From Acholoe squamosa (taxonomy: Eukaryota; Annelida; Polychaeta; Phyllodocida; Polynoidae), in the NCBI GenBank assembly GCA_949317995.1, contig OX439044.1, positions 17,136,641 to 17,200,640 of the forward strand: a DNA stretch of 64,000 bases, in the 5' to 3' direction. The position numbers and the translations under genes were made by a program. Below the pieces are notes generated by a model. The model was given only the letters and a program-made list of their open reading frames with translations, made no database searches and was not told the origin of the DNA. Every line of letters begins with the position of its first letter. The stretch's first letter is position 1. Of this stretch, positions 29,601-40,267 are shown piece by piece.

Positions 29601-32600
29601 TCTATAAATGGTCCCTTTACATATGCATGTTATTCACCTTATTCTTCAGTATTTGCATATTATGACAAGGTCTATAAGTTCCATGCAGGGATGCCACTCA
29701 CTGACTGACCAAAATTCAGAAATTTACATTGGGGAATACCTATAGGAATTTCTGTCCAGGGGATGGTGTAAGTTTAGGGCCGATCTAAAGTACATGTATG
29801 TCAAACCAAGGGGTAGGTGCCCATGGCTCCTATAAACCTATAGTACAAGTGTGAGACAGGGGTGGGGGTGGGGGGGGGGGGTGTCCAAAAAGGGTCGAAA
29901 AAGCGTGACATACTTGATGGATCAGCAATCATAACAAATGTTTCGTGGAAAACAATACATTTAACGTTACTTACATAAAGGTATTGTTGTAGACAAAATT
30001 ATGATCACCATGGCCATACTGAAGAGGAAAAGTAAACATATTTAATAAAACTTAGCACAATTTTGATCCATCAGAGAAAACAATACATTCCAACACGTGT
30101 GCTTGTTATGGGAATTCATTAACTTTGGAACACGATACACATGCAAACACATTGCAATTTATGGAATGCAAAGCACATTAGCAGCACCAGTATGATCTGT
30201 TGTTGATTATTCCTTTTCGGCTTCTCCGCCATACTTTTTACCTATTCATTTCATAACTTATCAAAAAAAAAATCATATTACAGGTGCTATATAAACAAAG
30301 AGTTATAATTATAGGAATCTGGACATACCTCATAGCGGGATCAACCTTGAAGCGCCAGTCTTGTTCAACATATTTGATGACAAGCGCACTAATAATTACC
30401 ACAACCGAGCCTAGCGCATCCCCCAACACATGGAGAAAGACACCACGCATATTCAACTGGGAACTGGACGCTGCAGATTACAAGGTCAAATGTCTTTTAA
30501 TGTCAGATTTGTAGACATGAATATTGGTAAGTTACAGCAAATCCACCCAAAACATCAACATCCCATTTGAGATAGGTATTGATACGCATTGTATACTTCT
30601 TTTTTTTTTTTATACTTTTTAGCTCTAATACTACAGATCCATTTGCTGTATCACTGTAAAGCCTTTCCGTAAACAAACTATCGCAGTCAAGAGGTCATTC
30701 GATTGTTCCTCATGTCTGCGCTTAAAGTAGAATGTTATCACTTTTTATATTGCTATATGTGAAGCTACGATTAAAGCCAAGAACCAATACCAAAATACTA
30801 GTACCGGGTATATGGGTACTTACATAATTTAGAAGTGATATGGGGGTGCTCATCCTCATCGTCAGTGGTATCATGTTCGTGCTCGTGTAAGGCGCCGCGC
30901 GCGAAGCGTACAGGAACATCTCCGTTCGGGATGCTGTTGTTAACTTCATTCAGTATTTTCTTTTCTGATGGATGTTCATGACTGTGTCCATGACCGCCTC
31001 CACCATGACTGTGACCATGGCCGCCATGACTGTGGCCTGAAGGAAAGTGAAATATATTTCAAGTCAATAATAATAAAAATCTGCAAAGGACTACCGTAAT
31101 CTCCCGCGTATAAGACGCGTCCTCTAGGCCAAACAAATGCATTGTGAGTCTTATAGGATTTCTTCAAGTTGGGGGTGCGTCTTATACGAGGGGTAATTTT
31201 ACTATAGAAATGTACTAATCTTACAAATTCCATCCTTAAAATGTGCGTCTTATACGCGAAAATGCATGTGCTAAGTTTGGGGTGCGTCTTATACGCGCAA
31301 CGCGTCTTATACGCGGGAGATTACGGTATATATCATATTGCTCTACCGTAAAGTCTTGCGTATACGCTGCGGCTAGTACCTGACCCCAGACCTAGGTGGT
31401 TGGCAAGAGGGTGAGGGGGTAGGGATTAGATCTGGGACATACCTACTATTTTCGAAATTATTCCAGCATTTCTTTGTATCCATTAATTAGAAAAAAAGTT
31501 AATATACCATTTTTTTTAAACTTTTCCGCAAACTCAGGGTTATACAAGCATGTGGCTTACAATATTGAGTGAGAATCTACAGTACGGTAGTAATCATCAT
31601 AACATTTACTTTATCATGAAAACGTTTTTAGCCTAGAGTGTCCTACAAAATGGGGACTGTCCGGAATTAGGGTCCGATACCCTGTATTCAATATATACAG
31701 ATGAGCTGAGATTACACTGACCACGATTCACCAAATGGCATGGACAAGTGATATGATAACAGGGATTTTCTATAGCATATCACATCTAGAGGTCATATTG
31801 AAAGCAGATGTGTAACAGTATCCAGATACTGGTGTGTGACAAGTGTAATAGTCTTCCTTGAGTCTTTAAATCTACTTACAAAATCCTCTGCATTACTTAA
31901 CTGTGCCACTGTCGCAAATGATGTATGAATATCTATGCATCTTTATTTTCACTAAAAATTGTGTCTAAAGATTAAGCTTGCAACAAAGTTTCATTGATTG
32001 AGATATTTCCCTGCCTTTATTCAACCACAAAACCCCGGTGTTTCATGGTCTAACTGTTCCCCTTCTTTCCAAGCAACTGCACAACTATTTATATCATTTG
32101 ATGCACTGACAATCACCATAACCACACATTTGTTGACAATGGAATGTTATTATGGATAAGCCTAAAGAAGGCTCCCCAGTTCACATAACCACCATTGTAA
32201 AGATTTTAAATAAATTAGACTTGACAAAGGTCTGCAAAGACCGAAACATGTCGGCACTTCAAACACCTCATCTCATGATATATACTTTCTGATTAGGTGT
32301 CTAGGCCCCGAGGAAGTTTTGGGAATATTTACCACCTTTTAACTATTTATTATATCCTAAACACACTTTAGTTAACTTCAATAGGCCATCACTTACCGTG
32401 CCCGTGGAACATGAAGAGACCGATAAGGTTTATAAATAGCCCAATGCCTCCAACAATGAGCATCAAATCAGGGTCATGGATGTGTTCGTCATGAAACAGT
32501 CGTTGTAGTGCCTCCACAAAGATGGTGAAACAAAGGGCAACCAGGAAGACGGCATTTACCAAGGCTCCCAGCACCTCTGCTCTTGCCCAACCAAATGTGT

Positions 32601-33582
32601 TTTTCTTTGTATGCCATTTGGAGATCTGGAAATGAGGGTGCAGGATGAGTATTTTGATTTAGTGTGACACTCAGAGATAAGTACCAGGGTTATTGCCATG
32701 ATTTGTGTGGCACCATTCGATCTGTATATAGAGGTCAATATCCTTTATAGGTGACCTTATTCTATGACAAGTTTATTGACAGAAAAGGTCTATTAAGATG
32801 TAGACCAGCCATAATATCTGGGACTTTATTCATAATTTTTTTATAGGTACAAAAATGACACAAAGAGACAACAGGTTTCCCACCATCTACGGGTCATTGT
32901 TTTAAATGACTTTTACCGGCTTTTACCTGACAAAATATTGAATAATTCACAGGGTTCATGAAAAAAATTCATCCACTCTAAAGCGAGGATGTTAAAGAAA
33001 TTTTGCAAATTCGCATGAAATCTTAACAATCACCCCCTTAAAATAGTCAAAATACCATTTTAAACTGACTTTCCCAAAAATATCTTCTTAGCTGACTTTT
33101 AACTGACCTTTCAAGAAAAATGGGTTTAACTGACTTTAAACTGACCAGTGGGAACCCTGGACAATCTAAAATCAATCATCCCATTTGATACCATGCTTTT
33201 TGGGGTGTTCTATTTGGGGTGGGGAATTCTGTGATAATATGGCCACGTACATGTACAGACAGTTGAATTTGCTGCAATAGTTACAGACAGACTTTTATTA
33301 GTATCAGTATCAAGAGTCCATTACTATTACATTGCCTGTTATCCTTTATTAAAAAAAACAAACTTAAAACCATGCATACTAAGAAACAGACAAAGAACTA
33401 CTTACTCGCACTGATGAAAATCCAACGAATAAGGCGATGACATCCGATAACATGTGATACGAGTCGCCTACGAGTGCTAGTGAGTTGGTAAGGTAGCCGA
33501 CAATGATCTCCACGAGGAAGAAGCCGGCCGTTAGTGACAGCATACAGATGAGGCGACATGACTTGCCGGTGTAGCGACCCAT
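14641..33582 (-). CDS. SLC30A1: Zinc exporter ZnT1 (SLC30A1 family), complete 8-exon gene
   Basis: Coding exons on the minus strand are 33582-33406, 32625-32397, 31036-30824, 30470-30329, 30018-29975, 22995-22913, 22654-22472 and 14907-14641. All are bounded by AG/GT, and phases join to 445 residues plus TAA. It is a cation diffusion facilitator that moves Zn2+ out of the cytosol, in vertebrates mainly at the plasma membrane. Visible hallmarks are N-terminal MGRYTGK; the TM2 zinc site GDSYHMLSD (His43, Asp47, as in human ZnT1); NTFGWARAEVLGALVNA into TM3; a His-rich cytosolic loop (HGHSHGG repeats ~135-157, second His/Glu cluster ~186-201); and the TM5 zinc site NMRGVFLHVLGDALGS (His220, Asp224). 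After TM6 come KESALILLQTVP and the cytosolic domain with EFHIWQLAGNRIIASAHI. The tail is Cys-rich (Cys-x4-Cys-x6-Cys-x5-Cys-Cys) as in ZnT1 rather than other ZnTs. It is shorter than human ZnT1 (507). The start follows family alignment; a possible 5' UTR acceptor ends at 33630. Introns 5 and 7 (about 7.0 and 7.6 kb) are filled with repeats. Confidence 0.95.
15705..15796 (-). repeat. tRNA-like SINE head, copy 1
   Basis: Read on minus, TAGTGGTTAGCATGCCCGTC (box A region) and GGTTCGATTCC (box B) lie about 30 bp apart. The same sequence recurs at 16328-16440, including the flank TGTCATGRAACTTTRGG. It is split from its own 3' part (CTACTGGATCGAT, near 16000) by the retroposon at 15811. Confidence 0.75.
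15811..15981 (+). mobile_element. SINE-like retroposon with (ACTC)n tail, longest copy
   Basis: It is flanked by the 14-bp direct repeat CTCCACCTTTCACC at 15797-15810 and 15982-15995. It begins GGGCTTCCCTAGCCCACTT, contains GGTGCACATGTGTGGGCACT and ends ATTACTCACTCA. No A/B box head is seen in the element itself, so its promoter type is unknown. It sits inside an older tRNA-headed SINE. Confidence 0.85.
16328..16460 (-). repeat. tRNA-like SINE head, copy 2
   Basis: Minus-strand TGTAGTGGTTAGCGCGCCCA and box B GGTTCGGTTACC match the copy at 15705. The plus-strand continuation TAACTACTGGATCGG is also shared, so the two are paralogous SINE copies; this one is not interrupted. Confidence 0.75.
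17046..17095 (-). mobile_element. SINE-like retroposon, 50-bp tail-only copy
   Basis: The 11-bp duplication ACTCTTACAAG (17035-17045 and 17096-17106) flanks only the tail end: (GTGA)n, AATAGTTGTTTTACGCCATT, TCAA. This extreme 5' truncation shows which end is 3'. Confidence 0.85.
17107..18190. other. Decayed palindromic repeats and unassigned intron DNA
   Basis: Around 17120-17365 are diverged inverted sequences (CCCCGCATATAAGCCGCGG and CGGCTTGTATGTGGGGTT), a relative of the TACCGTAATC theme. The remainder shows nothing I can name. Confidence 0.4.
19608..19704. repeat. Hairpin with CATACACTGTCAT ends
   Basis: Perfect 13-bp inverted ends (19608-19620, 19692-19704) enclose a GC-rich core containing CCCCCAAGGGCGAG. 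It is a small foldback in ZnT1 intron 7. Confidence 0.7.
20413..21590. repeat. 87-bp minisatellite, ~13 units
   Basis: A unit of 87 bp starts CAGAGCAGCCTTAC and contains AGGGTGACAGTTTAGCTGTA and TACATGGCCTAACACCTATA. Units start at 20451, 20538, 20625, 20712, 20799, 20886, 20973 and so on. Two units (20973, 21142) carry the same 5-bp deletion and CAGATGAC variant and each is followed by a full unit, giving a 169-bp higher-order repeat. Edge units are most diverged. It lies in ZnT1 intron 7. Confidence 0.97.
21933..22181. mobile_element. TTAA-flanked MITE with long TIRs
   Basis: The element is bounded by TTAA at both ends. It begins TTAACCCTTTAAGGGCGGCT and ends GCGGCGTTAAAAGGGTTAA. Inside, TGCATCATGCCCATTAGTCG mirrors CGACCAATGGGCATGATGCA. 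TTAA targeting suggests a piggyBac- or Kolobok-type non-autonomous element; the superfamily is inferred. Confidence 0.8.
23518..23640. mobile_element. AGAGAYGCCACT family, right-truncated copy
   Basis: It starts AGAGATGCCACTC and shares CAGGAAAACTGGACTTTG and GGAATTTAACATAATT with the copy at 10310-10450; the right terminal repeat is missing. Confidence 0.65.
23741..23977. mobile_element. TACCGTAATC foldback, subfamily B
   Basis: The left end is slightly mutated (TACAGTAATCTCCTGCGTAG); the right end CGCGGGAGATTACGGTA is intact. The interior has GACGCACCCCAAACTCAGCA and TATAGTAAAATTACCCCTCG. Confidence 0.88.
24025..24272 (+). CDS. Candidate nested terminal exon (hypothetical)
   Basis: A strong pyrimidine tract and acceptor (CTTATTTCCTTACCCCTAG) precede an open frame of about 82 codons, starting EQEDALIAWRQANYICVSAS and ending at TAA 24270-24272. 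It begins in phase 1, matching the donor of the signal-peptide exon at 8472-8511. No domain is recognised; the middle is Ser/Pro/His-rich. It lies antisense within ZnT1 intron 5, directly right of a foldback element. It could be a small secreted peptide, a non-coding exon or chance. Confidence 0.25.
24441..28362. mobile_element. Giant foldback element, ~3.9 kb with ~570-bp arms
   Basis: The left arm (about 24441-25020) and right arm (about 27740-28362) are diverged reverse complements over their whole length. Anchors include AAGGATAGTATAGGTTCCCT (24670) against AGGGAACCTATACTATCCTT (28063), and GATGATGAAAATATTTTGAA against AAATATTCTCATCATC (27787). Inside these, 26330-26980 carries a degenerate CCTATCCCTCA array and 27290-27720 the inverse TGAGGGATAGG array, so the palindrome extends inward. 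A TACCGTAATC element (25045-25281) is nested. I see no transposase. A copy of the outer arm lies near 57260-57560. Confidence 0.75.
25045..25281. mobile_element. TACCGTAATC foldback, subfamily B (nested)
   Basis: Both terminal repeats are intact, with subfamily B blocks GCGTATAAGACGCACCCC and TATAGTAAAATTACCCCTCG. It is inserted in the 3.9-kb foldback, so it is younger than that element. Confidence 0.92.
29250..29480. repeat. Decayed relative of the TTAA/TGCATCATG MITE
   Basis: GGTCGTCATGATGCAT (29268) and TGCATCATGACGACC (29314), plus TGTGCATCATGATGACC (29404), repeat the internal palindromes of 21933-22181. The ends (AAAGGGTTTTAA, TTAAAGTGTTAA) are diverged. Confidence 0.6.
31092..31328. 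mobile_element. TACCGTAATC foldback, subfamily B, in ZnT1 intron 2
   Basis: Intact terminal repeats, reverse orientation relative to 25045. It begins 56 bp upstream (plus coordinates) of the exon 3 acceptor, so it is in the intron and not exonised. Confidence 0.92.
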
Positions 33583-33898
33583 GTCGACAGGTGGTGGGTG
33601 GTGGCAGTACTGGTTACACTTGTACAACACTGCAACAATGGCAAAAACACTGGTCACTTTTACTGTCTGAACGGCACTGGTGGGCGAGCTATTCGCACTG
33701 TCTGACTGATCCCATTTTATTTTCTGGTTTCATTTTCAGCTGTCCATATTTTTTTTTTTTTACAAGGCTGACTACTCACTTCTCTATGTCAATAGTATTA
33801 CCAGGTATAGTAGACACTATACCATATTGGTTTGAGCATTGATCAATAAAGCACCTTGGGGGGGGGGTAATCGTTTTTCATCACTGGCTGATATAGAG

Positions 33899-34130
33899 TA
33901 CCGTAATCTCTCGCGTAGAACGTGCGTCTTCTACGCCAAACAAAATGCTGCTGGGTCTTATATGTGGGAGGGACATTGCCTTGAGTTGGGGGTGCGCCTT
34001 GTACGCGTTGTTTTTTTTATTATAGAAAAGTACTAATCTTACAAAATTCAACATTTATGGGTGCGCCTTCTACGTGAAAAGGCATACTCTGAGTTGGGGG
34101 TGCGCCTTCTACGCGAGCTGCGCCTTCTAT
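33899..34130. mobile_element. TACCGTAATC foldback, subfamily B, one end lost
   Basis: The left end TACCGTAATCTCTCGCGTAG and interior GAGTTGGGGGTGCGCCTT are clear. The right terminal repeat stops at CTGCGCCTTCTA, without GGGAGATTACGGTA. It lies about 320 bp upstream of the ZnT1 start codon. Confidence 0.85.
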
Positions 34131-35410
34131 TTTTACTTTGCCTGCTTTATATAGAATAGATACCTATCGAGTCAACATTCATGTTTCCCTAACAACTGTG
34201 GTTAAAACCACTGAGAATGGCTTGATCTGGCGGAATAATAGATATGGTTTTACTAGCATTGCATGGCGAAAATATCACAGCTGCCACATCATTGCTAAAT
34301 GTTGTCACTGGATATTGTGGGGGGGGGGGATTTCTGCAGACGTAGTTTGTCAAGATTGCATTAGATATATTCAGAGATGGTCATGTTCATAAAGGGTGAA
34401 TACCATTGTTTTGTCGAAGGTCTCTATCAGCTATTGACACAAATAGAAAAAACATGACAAGGAGAATCGCTTGTTCTAGTATATTATATCTTTATAAAAG
34501 TATAATATTTTCATATTCCCAATATTGTATAAGCTTGTCAGTGGTGATTCCGTGATGCATGTACTTCCAAAATATTGACCCAGTAGTTGTTGAAAACACG
34601 TGCCTTTTTAATGTGTTTGATTACAGCTACCGGGTAGTGCATTTTTTCTGGCAAAAGTAATTCTGCTACTTGAATAAATCAGTGAATGTCTCAAGTACAA
34701 TTTCCAATTCCATTATAGATTTGTCTCCAGATTAAATACTGTGCTTTTCTGTTTGTAATCATTACAATATAGTTGGGTTCATTCTGATCACAATATTAAA
34801 TCACTATCTAGTAGGTTTATTATCAACCGCATCTCCTCATGAACAATTCATGCACTTTATCAGAACACTTCATTCAAGGCTGTTAGACAAAGTATTGATA
34901 AGTTGTTCCACTAATGGAATTCGATATGGTATTTCTGAAGTTCTTGTCCAATCCAACATACTGATCAACGATCAGAACATCAGTAACATGGCAGCACTCG
35001 ATAGTCTACATCAGGGCCGAGTGGTTGTACTTTTATGCACTGTCACTTAAGAGGTTCCTTAGAGATGATAATTATATACCTTCTCTTTTGTCCTATTGAA
35101 GAAAGCTGACAAAATGGGAATGTTTGTATCACCGATCGCCTATATCATGAGGGAACTTACCAATATAAATGATGCCATGAATGAACTACGGTACTTCGAA
35201 AACGAGTAATATTACTGTATTTGACTATAAAAAGGTACCGGTAATTATCATTCCACATGTTGTTGAGAGATGGCCTTTGTAGAAGGGTCACCTTGGGCTG
35301 GGGATATGCCTTATATGCGGGGTGTGCCTTATATGCGAGGAATTACGGTATGCACCTGAACCGACAATACCATAACCATGTCTGGCAGAATTGTACCCAA
35401 TCTACACTGA
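34131..35410. other. AT-rich stretch, mostly unassigned
   Basis: No coding exon was recognised. A diverged single end of the palindromic family (CCTTATATGCGAGGAATTACGGTA without a left partner) finishes at 35350. Confidence 0.4.
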
Positions 35411-35710
35411 GGCCATACCATAAAAATAAGTTGTTCTAAGGATTTAGGTTTTGAAAAAATGGTGCGAGCAAGCGAATTTTTTTTTTATAAAGAATTTTTT
35501 GGCGTCCAGACCAATGGATTTCTTGCTGGGAAATTGAGGACAGCGAACAAATTTTAATTTTTAAAATATTTTGCCAAACATTACAAAGAGAAAACTTGTA
35601 GAAACTGAAGCGAGCGAAATCCGTAGACAAGATTTTTTCAAAGAAAAATAAATATTTGTATTTCCGAAAATGTGGAGATCCGTAGCCAAACTTTTTTTTT
35701 GGGTGTGGCC
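35411..35710. mobile_element. TIR element, GGCCACACC family, copy 2
   Basis: It shares GCGAGCGAAATCCGTAGACA and ACAAAGAGAAAACTTGTAGA with 12488-12772. The left end is mutated (GGCCATACCATAAAAATAAG); the right end is TTTTTTGGGTGTGGCC. Confidence 0.85.
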
Positions 35711-36288
35711 TGACCGATAAAACCTGATTACCACAAATTCAGTGATCTCCCTAGATAGGCGGCTTATTATACCAGGAAAGGGAGATACAATGTATATGCA
35801 CATTGACACGGCAGAATCACTTAATTCTATATATAGATTATACCACTGCTCTTATCCTTTAAGATTATCATTTTGACATCCAACTTGACTTTCTTGCACA
35901 TGATGTGTTGATGAGATAGGTGGGGTGGGTGGTCTTCACGACCTTTGAAGATAACCCATAGGATATCGACCTGCTCCCCGCTTTCCCCTTCTCCGGTAAC
36001 TTCTCATCTTGAGCCAAGAAACGTGAATCATTGAGTTTTACCACTATGATAGATCAAGGGGATATAATAACAATCCTAATCATTTCTGATAGAGTACTGA
36101 CCAAGTGCCTCGAGTGATACCAGAGATAAGATAATGATCGAGTGTCAAGCTGGCACTATGTGGTGACTGAAGTGAGACCTCTGTTACAGGAGCAGACTTT
36201 GACTATTCTATAGGCCTAGTAACCTACTACCAGTCTGACTAGGAATGTAACGTCATAATTTAGACCTTTGATCCTACTATTAAGCATT

Positions 36289-36586
36289 TAGGGAGTGATC
36301 ATTTTTTAACAACAGGGGGGGCTGGTGGGTTTGCGCGCGGACGCGCGAAAAAATTTCGACCCCCCCCCTCTCGAGGGGGTAAAATTTTTTCGACCCCCCC
36401 ATAAGGGACAAAAATCGCGCGCGAACGTCCTCTTTTAGCCTATAGTAACGCGCGGGGTTTTCCACTGAAAACAGGTGAAATTATTTTGCCCCCCCCCCCA
36501 TCAGAGGTATTGAAAAAATTCTGACCCCCCCCCCCTCAAACCCACCGGCCCCCCCCCCTGTTGTTAAAAAATGATCACTCCCTTAG
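36289..36586. mobile_element. G/C-tract palindromic MITE
   Basis: Ends TAGGGAGTGATCATTTTTTA and the complement TAAAAAATGATCACTCCCTTA continue inward as ACAACAGGGGGGG..CTGGTGGGTTTG against CAAACCCACCGGCCCCC. A TA on each side suits TA insertion. Related decayed sequence lies at 51245-51350 and about 53395-53530. Confidence 0.85.
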
Positions 36587-37630
36587 GTCAGGTTCATCAA
36601 ATTCATACACTTATCAAACAAAATTCAAAGTACTGATATATGAAAAAGGTCCTTGGTATCTACCTATGTGTTCATACGTACATGTGTATCCATTTTCAAA
36701 ATTAAACTCCCGTATGATCCTATTTTATCATTTCTAGCTGTACCTCTGGCCAACTTATATACCAGTGCGTATCCATTTTGAATGACAACACCTTTGAACT
36801 TGGCTTGACCCCCGGGGCAACAGAGTTAGGGTTGAAGGGTCAGGGTCTACTCACCCTTGTCCAAACCCTTTGTGAATGACCTTTGAACTTACCTCTTGTA
36901 TTTTTGGCCACCATCCCAGTAGAATCACCACTGACCATAGTACCGGTAGTTAGGGATGACACTATAGCGGCAATAGTACACCTAACACTCCCCTCCTCCC
37001 TTCCCCATCTACCTGTCCATTATGTGCGAGATCGATCCATTTCACATACATGTACTATGTAATATAGTACGTGTACACAGATAGACTTTTAGTTCCCTAT
37101 ACAATCCTGCAGTTTAATAGTGGCATTTAATTCTGTTTTCTTCGCAGTTTGAGCTGGAATTATATACTCATTCTATACTCTTTTAGAAGGGTATTTTTTT
37201 TAAGCAAATGCAAAACTAATATCCTGAAAGGAATCAAATATCCAAGGTCGTCTATTTGCTACCTTCAGGGTTTAAATAGAAGCATAGAAGGATGGCAGTT
37301 TGCTATCTCATGTTTCATATTAAATAAAAGACAATGCCACAACAGACGGGACACGCTCTAAAACATGTCAAGGACATTCAATGTGTGCGAAACCACAAAT
37401 TTTTCCTTTTTTCATATGGGAACACATTTGAAAAGAAAACACATCAATAAATCCATTCTACAGTTTTATCTCTAATCAAATAAATAGGTATATACCACCC
37501 AACTACATACCGTAGTGGCCCGCTTTAGCGCAGGACTCCAAATAAATGCAGGTTTCGTTTTAGCACAGGGTTGGGGGGGGGGGTTAAATTTTGAAAATCC
37601 ACACAATTTTATACTTCATATAAGTGCAGG

Positions 37631-37855
37631 TACCGTAATCTCCCGTGTAAAAGGCGCACCTAGAGTTTTGGAAAATTCTCAAAAAAAAAAAAATGAAAAA
37701 TGCATAACTTTGGTTCTACTGAATGAATCTTCAAAATTCAAAAACCTATGGGTAGCTTGGGCCACCTTGGGCCCTCCTGGGCCCCATTTTGTCCTATTAT
37801 GACCAAGGGGGCATGTAAGATATCAAAAGAAAGGTCTTGGTGTCCCTTGCACCTC
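37631..37855. mobile_element. TACCGTAATC foldback, subfamily A, right end lost
   Basis: The left end TACCGTAATCTCCCGTGTAA and subfamily A core (GGAAAATTCTC, ATAACTTTGGTTCTACTGAA, ATATCAAAAGAAAGGTCTTG) are present, but the right terminal repeat is replaced by unrelated sequence. Confidence 0.85.
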
Positions 37856-37974
37856 TAAAGAAGGTTTTATATTGACCGGCACATCACCTTTACACGTAAG
37901 GTGTTTACATAGGCAAGGTGCCTGGGACACAAGAAGAATGACTTATAACCCTGCATGGGCTGCACAGTGTATTA

Positions 37975-38135
37975 TGCTTATTTTTCATGATACATTCATG
38001 CATCATGCCGACCCTATGGTATTGATACAATATTGAAGAATCAACATGAAGTTCCACTGCAGAAGTGGCGAGTTTACCCACCATCAGTGCATTGGTGCAT
38101 TATGGCTACCAAGGACCCAGAGAACTTGATGAATA
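37975..38135. repeat. Decayed TGCATCATG-type MITE
   Basis: CATGCATCATGCCGACCCTATGG and CAGTGCATTGGTGCATTATG match internal modules of the element at 21933; no clear ends remain. Confidence 0.5.
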
Positions 38136-38513
38136 ATATGTGGCCCTTTTATAGAGGTGTTTACCCAGTGCAACAGTGTGCCTGACAATGTGAGTATTTC
38201 ATGATATGAACTCCTATAGTACACTTTGACTTTGTGTGGTATGTTCCAGACTACTGCCCCTAGCCATGGCTCTAATAACCCTGACAGTACTAAGTGCCCA
38301 GACCATGACATAAAACTTTTACTCAGCCTGACCGAGGGCCTGACCTTGGGATGAGGTTGACCCTGACCTTAGGCCCGAGTCTGAGTCTGACACACTTTTT
38401 TGATACATGTATGGTCATGTACTGGATGTGGTATCACTGCATGGGAATTTATCAAACTGGTATGGCATTATTCTGTAACTTTTTCTCTCTGCCAGGTAGC
38501 GTTCAAGTTCTGC

Positions 38514-38812
38514 TACCGTAATCTCCCGCGTATAAGGCGCGTTTTATACGGGGGGTTTTAGTTCTCATTGGATCCACAAGGGGGACACCAAGACCTTTCT
38601 TTTGATATCTTACATGTCCCCTTGCTCATAATGGGACAAAATGGGGCCTAGGAGGGACCAAGGTGGCCCAAGCTACCCATAGGTTTTTGAATTTTAAAAA
38701 ATTCATTCAGTAGAACCAAAGTTATGAATTTTTCATTTTTTTTTGAGAATTTTCCAAAACTCTAGGTGCGCCTTATACGCGGGCTGCGCCTTATACGCGG
38801 GAGATTACGGTA
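38514..38812. mobile_element. TACCGTAATC foldback, subfamily A
   Basis: A complete 299-bp copy with near-perfect terminal repeats, in reverse orientation relative to 11187 (AGAATTTTCCAAAACTCTAG near the right end). Confidence 0.93.
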
Positions 38813-38964
38813 CTTTAAGTGTCTCCCCCAAATTTAACCCACTCATTCTGTTTAATGATATCCATCGGTTATAGTCACTTAATAACGAGTTACCATTACT
38901 GAGAAGAAGACCCTTATTTCTTACAAGCAAAATTATATATAAGTCAGAACATATATTTGTAAAC

Positions 38965-39617
38965 TACCGTAACCTCCCGCGTATATTAACGGCACATCCT
39001 GCATATAAGATGCACCCAGAGCTTTGAAATCTGGTCAAAAATAATGAAAACAAAAAAAAAGTTTGGTTCTCATAAATGTATTTTCAAAATTTCAAAACCT
39101 ATGTGTACCTAAGCCCCCCCCCCAGACCATCCCCGCAGAGCGGTGGCTGTTGACGCGTCAAAAGGAGAAAAAGGGGGGCTGTTAGCTGAATTACATCGTG
39201 AGATTAGGGGGATGTTAATAACTTTTACACCTTACATGGAAAGGAAGTAACTTGAATATGCCATGTAATCACTCTAGGGCTGTGGAATTCCTGAGTATTA
39301 TTGTCAAAGAACCTTGATTTTCATGGAAAAGGGCCCTAAAAAGGGGGCTGTTAACAGACTTCTTCAATAAAAGGGAGGCTGTCTGTAATAATTGAGCTGT
39401 ATATAAAGGGGCTGTGATTTGGCAAAAAAAGGGGGGCTGTAGTTTCGCAGTTGGTACCACCAAACAAGGAGTCAGTGCCCCCCCGACCCACCCTATGTCC
39501 TATTATGACTGAGGGGAGGGGGTGTAACATATCAAAAGAAAGCTCCTGGTGTCCCCCTTGTGGATCCAGGAAGAACCTAGCGTATAAGACGCGCCTTTTA
39601 CGCGGGAGATTACGGTA
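38965..39617. mobile_element. TACCGTAATC foldback, subfamily A, with internal insertion
   Basis: Terminal repeats (TACCGTAACCTCCCGCGTAT, GCGGGAGATTACGGTA) and the A core are present, but about 350 bp at roughly 39131-39478 interrupt it. The insert carries about six irregular copies of an AAAGGGGGGCTGT motif. Confidence 0.85.
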
Positions 39618-40267
39618 GTGTTTATAAAGCTACACCCCGGTGATGGAGACATACAGCACCATTTACAACCCTCAGGGTGACATAAAGCTCCGCTCACTAC
39701 CTCATCAAACGCGCAAAGCAGGGGTACTACGCCTGGGTACATGAGATCTATAATATAGCAGTGTAGAGGTACTATTTATACCACGCTGTCATCATACCAT
39801 GTTACGTCCTTTGTCCTTGTCAGTTGTAACAGTCCAAGTCTAAAGTAAAACTATATTCATTATTGTACCGAATAAGGCCCGATTTTCTGCCTGTTGCTGT
39901 AATGATTTGGATTGTACTGAATGGTATTGAAGCCTCTAACCTTGGTCATATTAGAATCATTCCCCAGAGTTGCAAATTAGTCTTGGGTAGAGTTTGCTGG
40001 CGAAACCCAGGTTACAGCTTCATGTAAGTAGGCCGAAATACCTGCCTGCTTACAGGCAGGATCCAAAGGTGTCTGTTGGTAGTCTATCTACTCTGCCAGA
40101 TTGGCAGAGTGCCCAGTTCTCACAGAAGTACTTACTGTCAGGTCCAATGCTTCCACCAACACTTCCCTCAATGTATATCCAAAGATTCACAATACACAAA
40201 GCACTTGAAATACTTGTGATAATCAATAATACAGGTGATTTTCAAATCTCCCTCTCCTCCCTCCCTT

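Noticed and set aside
30284..30514. Plus-strand frames over zinc transporter exons
   Set aside because: Antisense to ZnT1 exon 4, whose minus-strand motif and splice sites are clear.
32180..32290. Retroelement end-like sequence GCAAAGACCGAAACATGTCGG
   Set aside because: Only a short motif, no coding, tail or duplication to support an element.
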